Shown: in pieces, positions 7,716 to 13,906 of the stretch
Numbering within the stretch: position 1 is the stretch's first letter
How the letters are laid out: every line of letters begins with the position of its first letter
NCBI GenBank assembly: GCA_945874195.1
Contig: CAMCFW010000017.1
Span: forward strand, 1 to 13,906
Direction: 5' to 3'
Source of the DNA: Chryseobacterium gleum
Lineage (GTDB): Bacteria; Bacteroidota; Bacteroidia; UBA10329
Length of the DNA: 13,906 nucleotides
Program-made: the position numbers and the translations under genes
Notes under the pieces: model-generated
What the model was told of the DNA's origin: nothing
What the model saw: only the letters and a program-made list of their open reading frames with translations
Database searches by the model: none

Positions 7716-8822
7716 TCACTTACTCCTTGCCTTCTTAACGAGTATGTTGACCATTGCTTTAACAAAGTATCGTACATCGGTACGGAAAGGGGCTTCATGA
7801 TAAGCCATAAGATACTTCCTTTCAGAATCTTGGATCTCATCTAAGGTCTTGGGCATATCCGCATAGAACGGAGGCAGCAGCCCTGGCTTCACCTGTTTGC
7901 GCATCTCTTTAAGGTCATCTGCATAAAGGCTTAGGTAATGCTTACTCAGTGGCCTAACACCTACCAGCTTCAGATCGCCATTCAGCAGATTGTAGATCAT
8001 CGGAAGCTCATCTATCCAGAATTTTCTGAAAATCCTTCCCAACGTACTGATCCGGAAGTCATCTGCGAATTTACCGCCTTCCTGTAGGTCATTTCTTTTG
8101 TAGATATACTCCTGCAAATATTCCGAGTACGGATGCATCGTCCGCAACTTGTATACTATGATCTCCTTCCCGTGCTTACCGATGCGTCTCATTCCGAACA
8201 ACGGTCCGTAGGAGGGATTGACCACTTTTTCTGCCTCTTTAACTTTCTTTACACAGAAATAAAGCAGGTTTTCGATCTCAACTTCTTCTACGATCTCGAA
8301 TCCACAGCTGCAAAGTCTTCCGAGAAGCTCTGCCCGAGAAAAAACGCGTCTTCTACCCCGGGTCACAAAGAAATAAACAAACTGAAACGCGCGTAGCTTG
8401 GGCATTACTCTGTGAAAGACAAAATCCGAAAAGTAATAGACGTCCGCAAACGGCCTCATATACTTACCATAAACTCGTCTTTTGCGTTCTCCAATTGTCT
8501 CTGCTCTACCTACGAAATACCCTCCATCATGCAGTTTGAAGTTTGCAGCCGAGAAGTATTTGTTCAACCTATTTATCTCGTTTGCCATTCCCACATTCAC
8601 AATGGCTTCGTAGTGAGATTTCCGTTGCTTGAGAATATTGAACCGAGAGCTGGAATCAAGCAGGACTACGTACTTGCTTGCAAGATTTGGAACATACTTC
8701 GTGATAAACTCGATGCCACGAGGGCCTACCTCGCTTTCAACAAGTTTTAGAATGTTCGCATCAACATCTGTCGCGGTTCGTGTTCTTGTATGATTCTCCA
8801 ACTGCTCTTTAGATGTATTCAA
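7716..8822 (-). CDS. Sugar transferase (polyprenyl-phosphate glycosylphosphotransferase) with atypical N-terminus
   Basis: The C-terminal half (~205-360) is a bacterial sugar transferase domain, which starts repeat-unit assembly by moving a sugar-1-phosphate from a UDP-sugar to undecaprenyl phosphate. Visible motifs are YKLRTM (224-229), LGRIFRKFWIDELP (261-274) with the expected catalytic pair Asp271-Glu272, GDLKLVGVRP (282-291) and VKPGL (311-315). Residues ~1-195 are unusual. GGYFVGRAETIGERK and LLGRLCSCGFEIVEE resemble the C-terminal part of a SAM-methyltransferase fold, but no glycine-rich SAM loop is seen. The hydrophobic re-entrant helix usually found just before the catalytic domain is not visible. 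No ATG precedes residue 79. I take TTG at 8822 as start because AAAGGG lies 6 bases upstream, and the frame closes with TAA at 8861-8859. It is downstream of the wzi-like gene (57 bases), presumably in one operon. Sugar specificity cannot be told. Confidence 0.85.
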   Translation of the reverse strand: MNTSKEQLENHTRTRTATDVDANILKLVESEVGPRGIEFITKYVPNLASKYVVLLDSSSRFNILKQRKSHYEAIVNVGMANEINRLNKYFSAANFKLHDGGYFVGRAETIGERKRRVYGKYMRPFADVYYFSDFVFHRVMPKLRAFQFVYFFVTRGRRRVFSRAELLGRLCSCGFEIVEEVEIENLLYFCVKKVKEAEKVVNPSYGPLFGMRRIGKHGKEIIVYKLRTMHPYSEYLQEYIYKRNDLQEGGKFADDFRISTLGRIFRKFWIDELPMIYNLLNGDLKLVGVRPLSKHYLSLYADDLKEMRKQVKPGLLPPFYADMPKTLDEIQDSERKYLMAYHEAPFRTDVRYFVKAMVNILVKKARSK

Positions 8823-8828
8823 TTCAAT

Positions 8829-8834
8829 CCCTTT
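8829..8834 (-). promoter_or_regulatory. Ribosome binding site supporting a TTG start
   Basis: On the - strand AAAGGG (8834-8829) lies 6 bases before TTG at 8822-8820. It decides the start, since no ATG or GTG occurs between the upstream in-frame TAA (8861-8859) and this point. Confidence 0.5.
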
Positions 8835-8879
8835 CGCGGCTTTTGACCAAGTAGGTAATTACCGTTAGGGATACGACAG

Positions 8880-10586
8880 TCAGAACCCAACATTAACTTT
8901 CAAAGAGGTGTTATGTGCTGAATTGAAGAAATATTCGGCCGTATAAATACCGGTCACATCCTTCAGATCAACATACCAGTACTTCAGCCCTACGTGAACC
9001 CCGTTCACCACTTCGTACTGCACTCCTAGGCCAGCCTCGTGTTTTGACCATAATATGGATTCTTGGAACGGAAGCCCATGAACCACCACCAGACCAGTGT
9101 TTGGATTGATGGTCAAACGATCATCAACGTAGTCATTTCCCTTACTGGCATATATGTAGTGGACCTTTACCTGCAAGCGTGGTAGTGGTTTCCAATCGAG
9201 CATGACGAATATCTCCTGCGAATTGTCACGAAGGTAATGACCTAGGTTGTATTCACTTGTTGCATACGTGGTTGTTGGAATATAATGCTTGTAGACCATC
9301 GGTGCCGTGTAAGTATATTCGGCAGTAAAGCTGAAGTTTGGCAAAAAGTTCGAATATCTCCAACTTCCTTTATAACTCCACCAGTTGCTATGCCTTTCCG
9401 GATCCGTCATGTATCTGAAGGTGATCTCGTCCAGATACATGGTGAAACTAAGGTGATTCTTCTTGATGTTCCGTGAACTGATATCAAGGAAGAATTGGGC
9501 ATTGGTATTCTGCTCGCCTCCATGGTCAACCGATTTATAGAACAGAAACGGTATGAGATAAGCAGGGTTCAGATCGCCCTCATAGACCACCGAGTTGCCT
9601 ACGGAAAGGTAGAATTGTCTGAATGGCCTGAAAGTGTAAAGATTCGCTGCCACGAATTTCGGAATCAAATGCGTTTGATTTCCGCCTGGATAGCTCACCA
9701 TCCTTGCACTATCGAGCACGTTAGACGTAAGCCACCCATGATAATAGTTAAGCTCAAACCACTTCACGGGCTTGATCTGGAAGAACAGCATAGGAAAAGA
9801 TGGATTCCTATTGCCATGTATGTTTGAGCCATTGTAATTATTTCCCCACTGAATATGGTCTTTTATTATTCCAAGGGTGACTCCTGCATGTGATATGGTG
9901 AGACCGCCACGAGCCTCACTGAATTCGCGACTGTTGACACCTGTTATCTTGCTGAATGCCCCCCTTCGTTGTGTTGCAAACTCGGGATCGGAAATGCCTT
10001 TCAATTCAAAATTTTCTCTGATGTTTCCATAAAAGCCGAACTTCCAGACATAGCCGTGTAGTTCTGCACCAAAATAATTGTGATAGTTCAGTCCGTTCTC
10101 GTTCGCCCAGCCCTCGCCACCCACCAATGGATTGACAGCAACACTGAAATTCGGGCTGCGGTATGCGAACAGGTCGTACTTCTTACTTCGGTTGCGAAAT
10201 GGAAAAACTTCCTTTCGTTTGAGGCCCCTGCCAATGAAATCAAGCTCGGTTGACGAGTAGCCCTGTTCAGGATATACTGCTGGAGCCGATTGCGGTAAAT
10301 TGATGCCCCTCCTGTCTCTGGCATAATCTTTCAGAAAGAACTTCAGTTCATTCAATTGCCGCTTGTTCAGCACATCCGCCTTTGTCGCAACGGTATCGAG
10401 CTGGCTCATTATGAAAGTTCGGCTGTACGGCTTCACTCCCGAATTCAGGTCGATAAGCTTTAAGTTGGCCATCTCATCCAGAAACTCGTAAATGGTGTGG
10501 TTGTCTATATGTTCAAACACCACTTGACCTCTGATGGATTGACCAATACCAAGCAATAAGACACCGACCAAAAACAAACTTCTCAT
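8880..10586 (-). CDS. Capsule assembly Wzi-family outer-membrane protein
   Basis: A signal peptide, RSLFLVGVLLLGIGQSIRG, is followed by a mature chain starting near QVVFEHIDNHTIYEF. Early residues NHTIYEFLDEMANLKLIDL and KPYSRTFIM match the N-terminal pattern of Bacteroidota Wzi-like proteins. The rest alternates aromatic and polar residues as in a beta-barrel and ends in ...KVNVGF with a C-terminal Phe, typical of outer-membrane barrels. WGNNYNGSNIHGNRNPSF and the FELNYYHGWL stretch fit the family. About 568 aa, longer than E. coli Wzi (~480 aa). Known members help attach or assemble capsule at the cell surface. ATG 10586 is preferred; an in-frame GTG at 10592 is possible but overlaps the GGTGGAG that may serve in ribosome binding. 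First gene of the - strand pair, with the sugar transferase 57 bases downstream. Confidence 0.85.
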   Translation of the reverse strand: MRSLFLVGVLLLGIGQSIRGQVVFEHIDNHTIYEFLDEMANLKLIDLNSGVKPYSRTFIMSQLDTVATKADVLNKRQLNELKFFLKDYARDRRGINLPQSAPAVYPEQGYSSTELDFIGRGLKRKEVFPFRNRSKKYDLFAYRSPNFSVAVNPLVGGEGWANENGLNYHNYFGAELHGYVWKFGFYGNIRENFELKGISDPEFATQRRGAFSKITGVNSREFSEARGGLTISHAGVTLGIIKDHIQWGNNYNGSNIHGNRNPSFPMLFFQIKPVKWFELNYYHGWLTSNVLDSARMVSYPGGNQTHLIPKFVAANLYTFRPFRQFYLSVGNSVVYEGDLNPAYLIPFLFYKSVDHGGEQNTNAQFFLDISSRNIKKNHLSFTMYLDEITFRYMTDPERHSNWWSYKGSWRYSNFLPNFSFTAEYTYTAPMVYKHYIPTTTYATSEYNLGHYLRDNSQEIFVMLDWKPLPRLQVKVHYIYASKGNDYVDDRLTINPNTGLVVVHGLPFQESILWSKHEAGLGVQYEVVNGVHVGLKYWYVDLKDVTGIYTAEYFFNSAHNTSLKVNVGF

Positions 10587-10678
10587 CTCCACCGATTAAA
10601 GTAAACCCCCTTCAACAATTCGCACCCAAATTCGGATCCCTGATTGCAATCAATACAGCTGACCTGTCAAAGACTGCG

Positions 10679-10686
10679 CAAAAGTA
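10679..10686 (-). promoter_or_regulatory. Possible -7 element for the wzi-like/sugar transferase operon
   Basis: The - strand reads TACTTTTG, an exact TAnnTTTG, 92 bases upstream of the ATG at 10586. No clear -33 TTG is found at about 19 bases. A leader of about 85 bases would follow. Confidence 0.45.
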
Positions 10687-10764
10687 TGGTATAATAGGCA
10701 TAGAATCCACCTGCGGAATCCGAACGAGAACGTGATGCTTGTTCACGCATCTTTGACCGGATCG

Positions 10765-10780
10765 AAAATGAGTTCATTTT
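10765..10780. promoter_or_regulatory. Perfect 16-bp palindrome, candidate operator
   Basis: AAAATGA (10765-10771), GT, TCATTTT (10774-10780) are exact inverted arms of 7 bp with a 2-bp centre, the size of a dimeric helix-turn-helix site. It ends 14 bases before the TACCTTTG element and covers where the -33 region would lie, so a bound protein could block or recruit polymerase. The regulator is unknown. Confidence 0.55.
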
Positions 10781-10794
10781 GTTCTCGAGTAGTG

Positions 10795-10802
10795 TACCTT
10801 TG
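10795..10802 (+). promoter_or_regulatory. -7 element for the flippase operon
   Basis: TACCTTTG is an exact TAnnTTTG. A TTTTG at 10777-10781 could be the -33 part, though the 13-base spacer is shorter than usual. The leader to the flippase ATG at 10897 would be about 90 bases. Confidence 0.5.
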
Positions 10803-10895
10803 ATGCGCATTTTTGAACGGCTTCGTTCAGACGAGCGTTTACAATCCGTTCAAGTGATAGAGCAATATCCTATGATTTCGGTGATTGACCGTTGA
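10803..10895 (+). CDS. Possible 30-aa leader ORF upstream of the flippase gene
   Basis: ATG at 10803 directly follows TACCTTTG. The frame runs 30 codons, starting MRIFERLRSDERL and ending SVIDR, and stops with TGA one base before the flippase ATG at 10897, an arrangement that would allow translational coupling. No family is recognised, the composition is charged with no signal or membrane segment, and an open frame of this length occurs by chance. If transcription starts 5-7 bases after the -7 element, this ATG would lie just outside the mRNA. Low confidence. Confidence 0.2.
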   Translation: MRIFERLRSDERLQSVQVIEQYPMISVIDR

Positions 10896-10896
10896 A

Positions 10897-12252
10897 ATGA
10901 AACACCGGATTCACAACATGTTGGGCATACGCTCTGAGCGAACAAAGGCCATTTCAAAACACATAAGCCGTTCAGTCTTCTTTAAAGCAGGGAGTATACT
11001 TTGCAATTTCCTGTTGGTACCGTTGACCATCGATTTTCTTAACACTTCCAACTATGGAGTGTGGTTATTGATATCTTCATTCGTTAGTTGGTTCGCGTTC
11101 TTCGATATTGGGCTTGGACATGGGCTCAGGAACAAGTTCGCTGAGGCAAAGGCCGGAGGAGACGAATCGTTGATAAGAACTTACGTCAGTTCTACCTACG
11201 TCATCATGGCGGCCATAGCTGCGGGCATGATCGGTGTTTTCCTGCTTGTCGCACCATTTGTTAATTGGAGCACGGTGTTTAATGCTTCTGGAGAAATGAA
11301 CACCGAACTTGGCCTTTTGATGCTGGTGGTCTTCAGTACTTTCAGCACACAGTTGATCCTGAAACTCATAACATCCATCTACACGGCCGATCAACAGCCG
11401 TCTAAGCAAGACATGATAAATTTTCTGATACAGCTGACATCTGTACTGGCCATAGTGCTCGTCACCCGGTTTTTCAGTTCTTCGCTTCTGTTGTTCGGAA
11501 CGGTTTTTTCTTTCATCCCCGTAACCATCCTCTTGCTTTTCAATCTCACTTCGTTCACTGGCCATTACAAGGCCTATCAACCTAACATCAGATTATTCGA
11601 AAGGAGGTATGCGCGGCAGCTTTTGGGGCTTGGAATGAGGTTTTTCATAATACAGATGGCTGGCGTTATTGTCTACTCCACCGATAACATGATCATTACC
11701 CAACTTTATGGTCCAGCAGAGGTCGTTCCCTATAATATTGCATTCAAATACTTGAGCATCATAACCATAGGTTATTCCATTATCGTTACGCCATACTGGT
11801 CAGCCATCACGGAAGCATACGTAAAGGAGGAGTTCGAATGGATAAGACGATCAATGAGAAACCTGAACAGGATCGCACTACTCTTCATGGTGTTAACCGT
11901 TGTCTTCGTTTTTGGTTCTGACATATTCTATCAGTTTTGGATAGGGGACTACATACGTATTCCAAAGTTACTGTCCGCGCTGATGGGTCTATACGTGATC
12001 ATTCAAGTGTTCCAAACTCCGTTCTTATACTTCATAAATGGCACGGGTAAAGTCAAGCTTCAACTTGTCGCATTGGTAAGTGCCGCGCTGATCAACATTC
12101 CACTTTCAATACTTTTCGCAAAGTATCTTCAGTTAGGTAGTGCTGGTGTAATACTAGCAACAGCACTATGTTTAATGCCGGTATTGATTTTGGCGAGAAT
12201 TCAGTATCACCGAATAATAAACAAAACGGCCAAAGGCATTTGGAATGAATAA
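10897..12252 (+). CDS. Wzx-like O-antigen/polysaccharide flippase
   Basis: This polytopic inner-membrane protein of 451 aa with about 12 hydrophobic segments belongs to the polysaccharide transporter branch of the MATE/MOP superfamily. It is expected to flip undecaprenyl-diphosphate-linked repeat units from the cytosolic to the periplasmic face. Family-like features are an N-terminal amphipathic start, RSVFFKAGSILCNFLLVPLTI in TM1, NYGVWLLISSF in TM2, and a conserved loop FDIGLGHGLRNKFAEA after it. The later STDNMIITQLYGP and PYWSAITEAY stretches also match this group. ATG 10897 is preferred over an in-frame TTG four codons earlier. The gene ends in ATGAATAA, overlapping the acyltransferase start by 8 bases, so the two are probably coupled. 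The transported glycan cannot be inferred. Confidence 0.9.
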   Translation: MKHRIHNMLGIRSERTKAISKHISRSVFFKAGSILCNFLLVPLTIDFLNTSNYGVWLLISSFVSWFAFFDIGLGHGLRNKFAEAKAGGDESLIRTYVSSTYVIMAAIAAGMIGVFLLVAPFVNWSTVFNASGEMNTELGLLMLVVFSTFSTQLILKLITSIYTADQQPSKQDMINFLIQLTSVLAIVLVTRFFSSSLLLFGTVFSFIPVTILLLFNLTSFTGHYKAYQPNIRLFERRYARQLLGLGMRFFIIQMAGVIVYSTDNMIITQLYGPAEVVPYNIAFKYLSIITIGYSIIVTPYWSAITEAYVKEEFEWIRRSMRNLNRIALLFMVLTVVFVFGSDIFYQFWIGDYIRIPKLLSALMGLYVIIQVFQTPFLYFINGTGKVKLQLVALVSAALINIPLSILFAKYLQLGSAGVILATALCLMPVLILARIQYHRIINKTAKGIWNE

Positions 12253-12943
12253 GCTCATCAGATTTCTACTTCCGGAAGCGCTCATCACGACCATAAGACA
12301 ATTGTATTATAGGTCGAGATACAGTTCGGTAAACCTTATGGTCGGAAAAGGCTGCATTGTAAAGAATGTAGAATTCGGTAACCACGTGTTTTTAGGAGCC
12401 GATGTACGTTTAACCAACAGTTCAATAGGAGACCATTCATACGTCAATACCGGGTGTCGGATACAGAATACACGGATCGGCAAGTTCACATCCATCGGGC
12501 CTAACGTTAGTATTGTTCTCGGCAATCACCCCATTGATATGGTTTCAACCCATCCGGCATTTTACGCCAACAATAAATCGATTGAAACCTTCTCAGACAA
12601 AATGTACTTCGATGAATATGGCGAGGTTGAGATAGGTAACGATGTTTGGCTCGGGCAGGACGTGATGATACCCGGAAATGTAAAAATAGGCAACGGGGCA
12701 GTGGTCTTGCCAAAAGCTGTGGTCAGTAAGGATGTAGAACCCTATGCCGTTGTGGGAGGCGTCCCAGCCAAACTGATAAAGTATAGGTTTGACCCCCAAA
12801 CCATCGAAACCTTATTGCAGGATAAGTGGTGGGACAAGGATACCGTGTGGCTTAAGAAAAACTTCCGGTCGTTTCATAGGGCAGAGGATTATTTGAAATT
12901 GGTGAGAACAGAAAGCAACGCATCCTCAATAAATTCACTCTAA
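12245..12943 (+). CDS. Hexapeptide-repeat acyltransferase (CatB/VatD-like, left-handed beta-helix)
   Basis: This 232-aa protein is built on hexapeptide repeats: VGKGCIVKNVEFGNHVFLG and IGDHSYVNTG (~33-80), then IGKFTSIGPNVSI, then VEIGNDVWLGQDVMIPGNVKIGNGAVV (~128-155). The extruded loop carries GNHP with His95, the likely catalytic His of the xenobiotic acyltransferase group. The PYAVVGGVPAKLIKYRF stretch and the KWWDKD near the C-terminus are typical of CatB-like enzymes. In this setting, between flippase and polymerase genes, the likely job is O- or N-acetylation of a sugar in the repeat unit rather than antibiotic inactivation (inference). It is cytosolic, with acetyl-CoA the expected donor. 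It overlaps the flippase gene by 8 bases; 56 bases separate it from the next gene. Confidence 0.88.
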   Translation: MNKLIRFLLPEALITTIRQLYYRSRYSSVNLMVGKGCIVKNVEFGNHVFLGADVRLTNSSIGDHSYVNTGCRIQNTRIGKFTSIGPNVSIVLGNHPIDMVSTHPAFYANNKSIETFSDKMYFDEYGEVEIGNDVWLGQDVMIPGNVKIGNGAVVLPKAVVSKDVEPYAVVGGVPAKLIKYRFDPQTIETLLQDKWWDKDTVWLKKNFRSFHRAEDYLKLVRTESNASSINSL

Positions 12944-12999
12944 GCTCGATTCTATGAATTTCAAACTCTGACCGAGGTGGTTGGCAACCGGATATTTAA

Positions 13000-13906
13000 A
13001 TGAAAAAAAGTACTGCCCGTAAATACACAGACTACTTTTTACTGACTTTCTTAATAGCAGTAACGGGGTTCCCCCTGTTCTATTCCGATATTGAGTTTTT
13101 CATTATCGGTTTTATTCTATCAGCGGCTGTTTTTTTTAGGCGTAACCTTGGATTCGACAAATTGTTCCTTCCGGTCATTGTTGCTTTCATGGCGGTTGAA
13201 ATCTTACAATCTGTTTTCTTCAGTCTGTTTGAGATCAAAACGTTTCTAGGCACAGTCATGCGTCTTGGGTTCGCATATTTCACCATCCGAGTGGTGGCAG
13301 GAAGGTTTTTCGAATACTACTTTAATGTCATATACTTCTTCGCGGCAGTTAGCCTTGTATTCTACATTCCCTCCATTATCGACATCAATTTTGCCCAGTT
13401 TTTTGTCGACAATGTGGCTCCTTTCTTCGTTTCGCCATTTCACACTCCTGGAGGCTTTTACGAAATATCCCCCAATATTGTCCTCTATACTTTTGAGAAG
13501 AGCCTTTTCGTATCGTCTCGGAACTCTGGTCCTTTTTGGGAGCCTGGGGCGTTTTCAATCTTTCTGGTATTGGCAATGATGTTCCGGTTGGTTCAGAAAC
13601 AAGACATTGTAGACAGGCGAATCATTTTACTGGCAATTACCGTGCTGACCACAACATCTACCTCGGGATACTTTGCTCTGTTCCTCCTGATCATATCCTA
13701 CTACCTGTTCAATCGAAAGATACATGTGAGCAAATACGTAATGGTGGCTCTATTGGCCTACGGTGCCGGTCTAGCATACATGCAACTGGAATTTCTTGGC
13801 AAAAAGGCAGAGAATGATATTGTCCTGGCTTCAGAAACCACAACCTCCAGATTTGGCAGCGCCCTAGCTGACCTTCAGGACTTTTCTAAAAATCCAATTA
13901 TCGGTT
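13000..13906 (+). CDS. Wzy/O-antigen ligase-like membrane protein, 3' truncated by the window
   Basis: An open frame starts at ATG 13000 (MKKSTARKYTDYF) and runs without a stop to the window end, giving 302 visible residues. It is strongly hydrophobic, with about 8 likely membrane segments. Two stretches are typical of the O-antigen ligase/polymerase (PF04932-type) group: NSGPFWEPGAFSIFL from residue 175, and TSRFGSALADLQDFSKNPIIG (282-302) at the very end. The former lies in a predicted loop and is common in Bacteroidota Wzy-like proteins. With a flippase and an acyltransferase upstream, it is most likely the Wzy repeat-unit polymerase, acting at the periplasmic face. A ligase is possible, since the two are hard to separate by sequence. 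No clear Shine-Dalgarno is seen; ATTTAA precedes the ATG. The C-terminal TM segments lie outside the window. Confidence 0.85.
   Translation, partial: MKKSTARKYTDYFLLTFLIAVTGFPLFYSDIEFFIIGFILSAAVFFRRNLGFDKLFLPVIVAFMAVEILQSVFFSLFEIKTFLGTVMRLGFAYFTIRVVAGRFFEYYFNVIYFFAAVSLVFYIPSIIDINFAQFFVDNVAPFFVSPFHTPGGFYEISPNIVLYTFEKSLFVSSRNSGPFWEPGAFSIFLVLAMMFRLVQKQDIVDRRIILLAITVLTTTSTSGYFALFLLIISYYLFNRKIHVSKYVMVALLAYGAGLAYMQLEFLGKKAENDIVLASETTTSRFGSALADLQDFSKNPIIG

Larger units (their letters stand above)
10587..10896. other. Divergent intergenic regulatory region (wzi-like / flippase)
   Basis: About 310 bases separate the two divergent starts. The region holds a -7-like element on each strand, a perfect 16-bp palindrome, a short 30-codon reading frame, and several small inverted repeats. 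One is TGAACG-GCTT-CGTTCA at 10814-10829, with CGTTCA repeated at 10847-10852. No RNA gene or mobile element is seen. It is the main candidate control point for the second and third blocks of the locus. Confidence 0.6.

Noticed and set aside
10690..10695. TATAAT on the + strand in the divergent region
   Set aside because: The enterobacterial -10 form is not the expected Bacteroidota element and has no matching -35; the TAnnTTTG elements nearby are better candidates.
12245..12943. Chloramphenicol or streptogramin acetyltransferase (resistance gene)
   Set aside because: It shares the fold and the GNHP loop with that group, but the position between flippase and polymerase genes, in an overlapping operon, favours sugar acetylation.
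12979..12989. Small palindrome GGTTG-G-CAACC before the Wzy-like gene
   Set aside because: The arms are only 5 bp with no U run; it is too short to call a terminator or operator.

Overview
The window comes from a Bacteroidota genome, probably Flavobacteriales-like. The evidence is promoter elements of the TAnnTTTG type, weak Shine-Dalgarno signals, and surface-polysaccharide proteins of the Bacteroidota type (a YG-rich Wzc tail, a Wzi-family barrel and an unusual sugar transferase). The genus cannot be told from this sequence.

Left third (1-4493) is housekeeping sequence. It holds the 3' part of an M16 zinc-protease-family gene, then a bidirectional hairpin terminator shared with the convergent tadA (tRNA adenosine deaminase), then aspS (aspartyl-tRNA synthetase), divergent from tadA across about 120 bp.

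Right two thirds (about 4494-13906) is part of a Wzx/Wzy-type capsule or exopolysaccharide locus. It has three transcription blocks. Block 1 (+) is a Wza-like export lipoprotein gene overlapping by 4 bases a Wzc-like chain-length/tyrosine-kinase gene (4527-7705). Block 2 (-) is a Wzi-like outer-membrane protein followed by an atypical polyprenyl-phosphate sugar transferase (10586 down to 7716). Block 3 (+) is a Wzx-like flippase overlapping by 8 bases a hexapeptide-repeat acyltransferase, then a Wzy/ligase-like membrane protein cut by the window end (10897-13906). Glycosyltransferase genes are expected beyond the right edge.

Expected joint role: the sugar transferase loads the first sugar on the lipid carrier, later enzymes (not seen) build the unit, and the acyltransferase decorates it. 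Wzx flips it, Wzy polymerises it, Wzc and the Wza-like protein control length and export, and the Wzi-like barrel helps surface assembly. Sampled rows suggest lower GC in the polysaccharide part (22/60 G+C in row 12181-12240; 24/60 in 13021-13080) than in the housekeeping part (31/60 in row 1381-1440), as expected for an exchangeable surface locus next to conserved genes.

The points most worth a second look are four. The sugar transferase has a degenerate methyltransferase-like N-terminal region and no visible membrane helix. A perfect 16-bp palindrome sits where an operator should be, upstream of the flippase block. Promoter elements abut start codons, suggesting leaderless mRNAs. A tandem hexanucleotide tract encodes the Wzc tyrosine tail. 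I saw no CRISPR array, tRNA, rRNA, insertion sequence or other plainly novel system.
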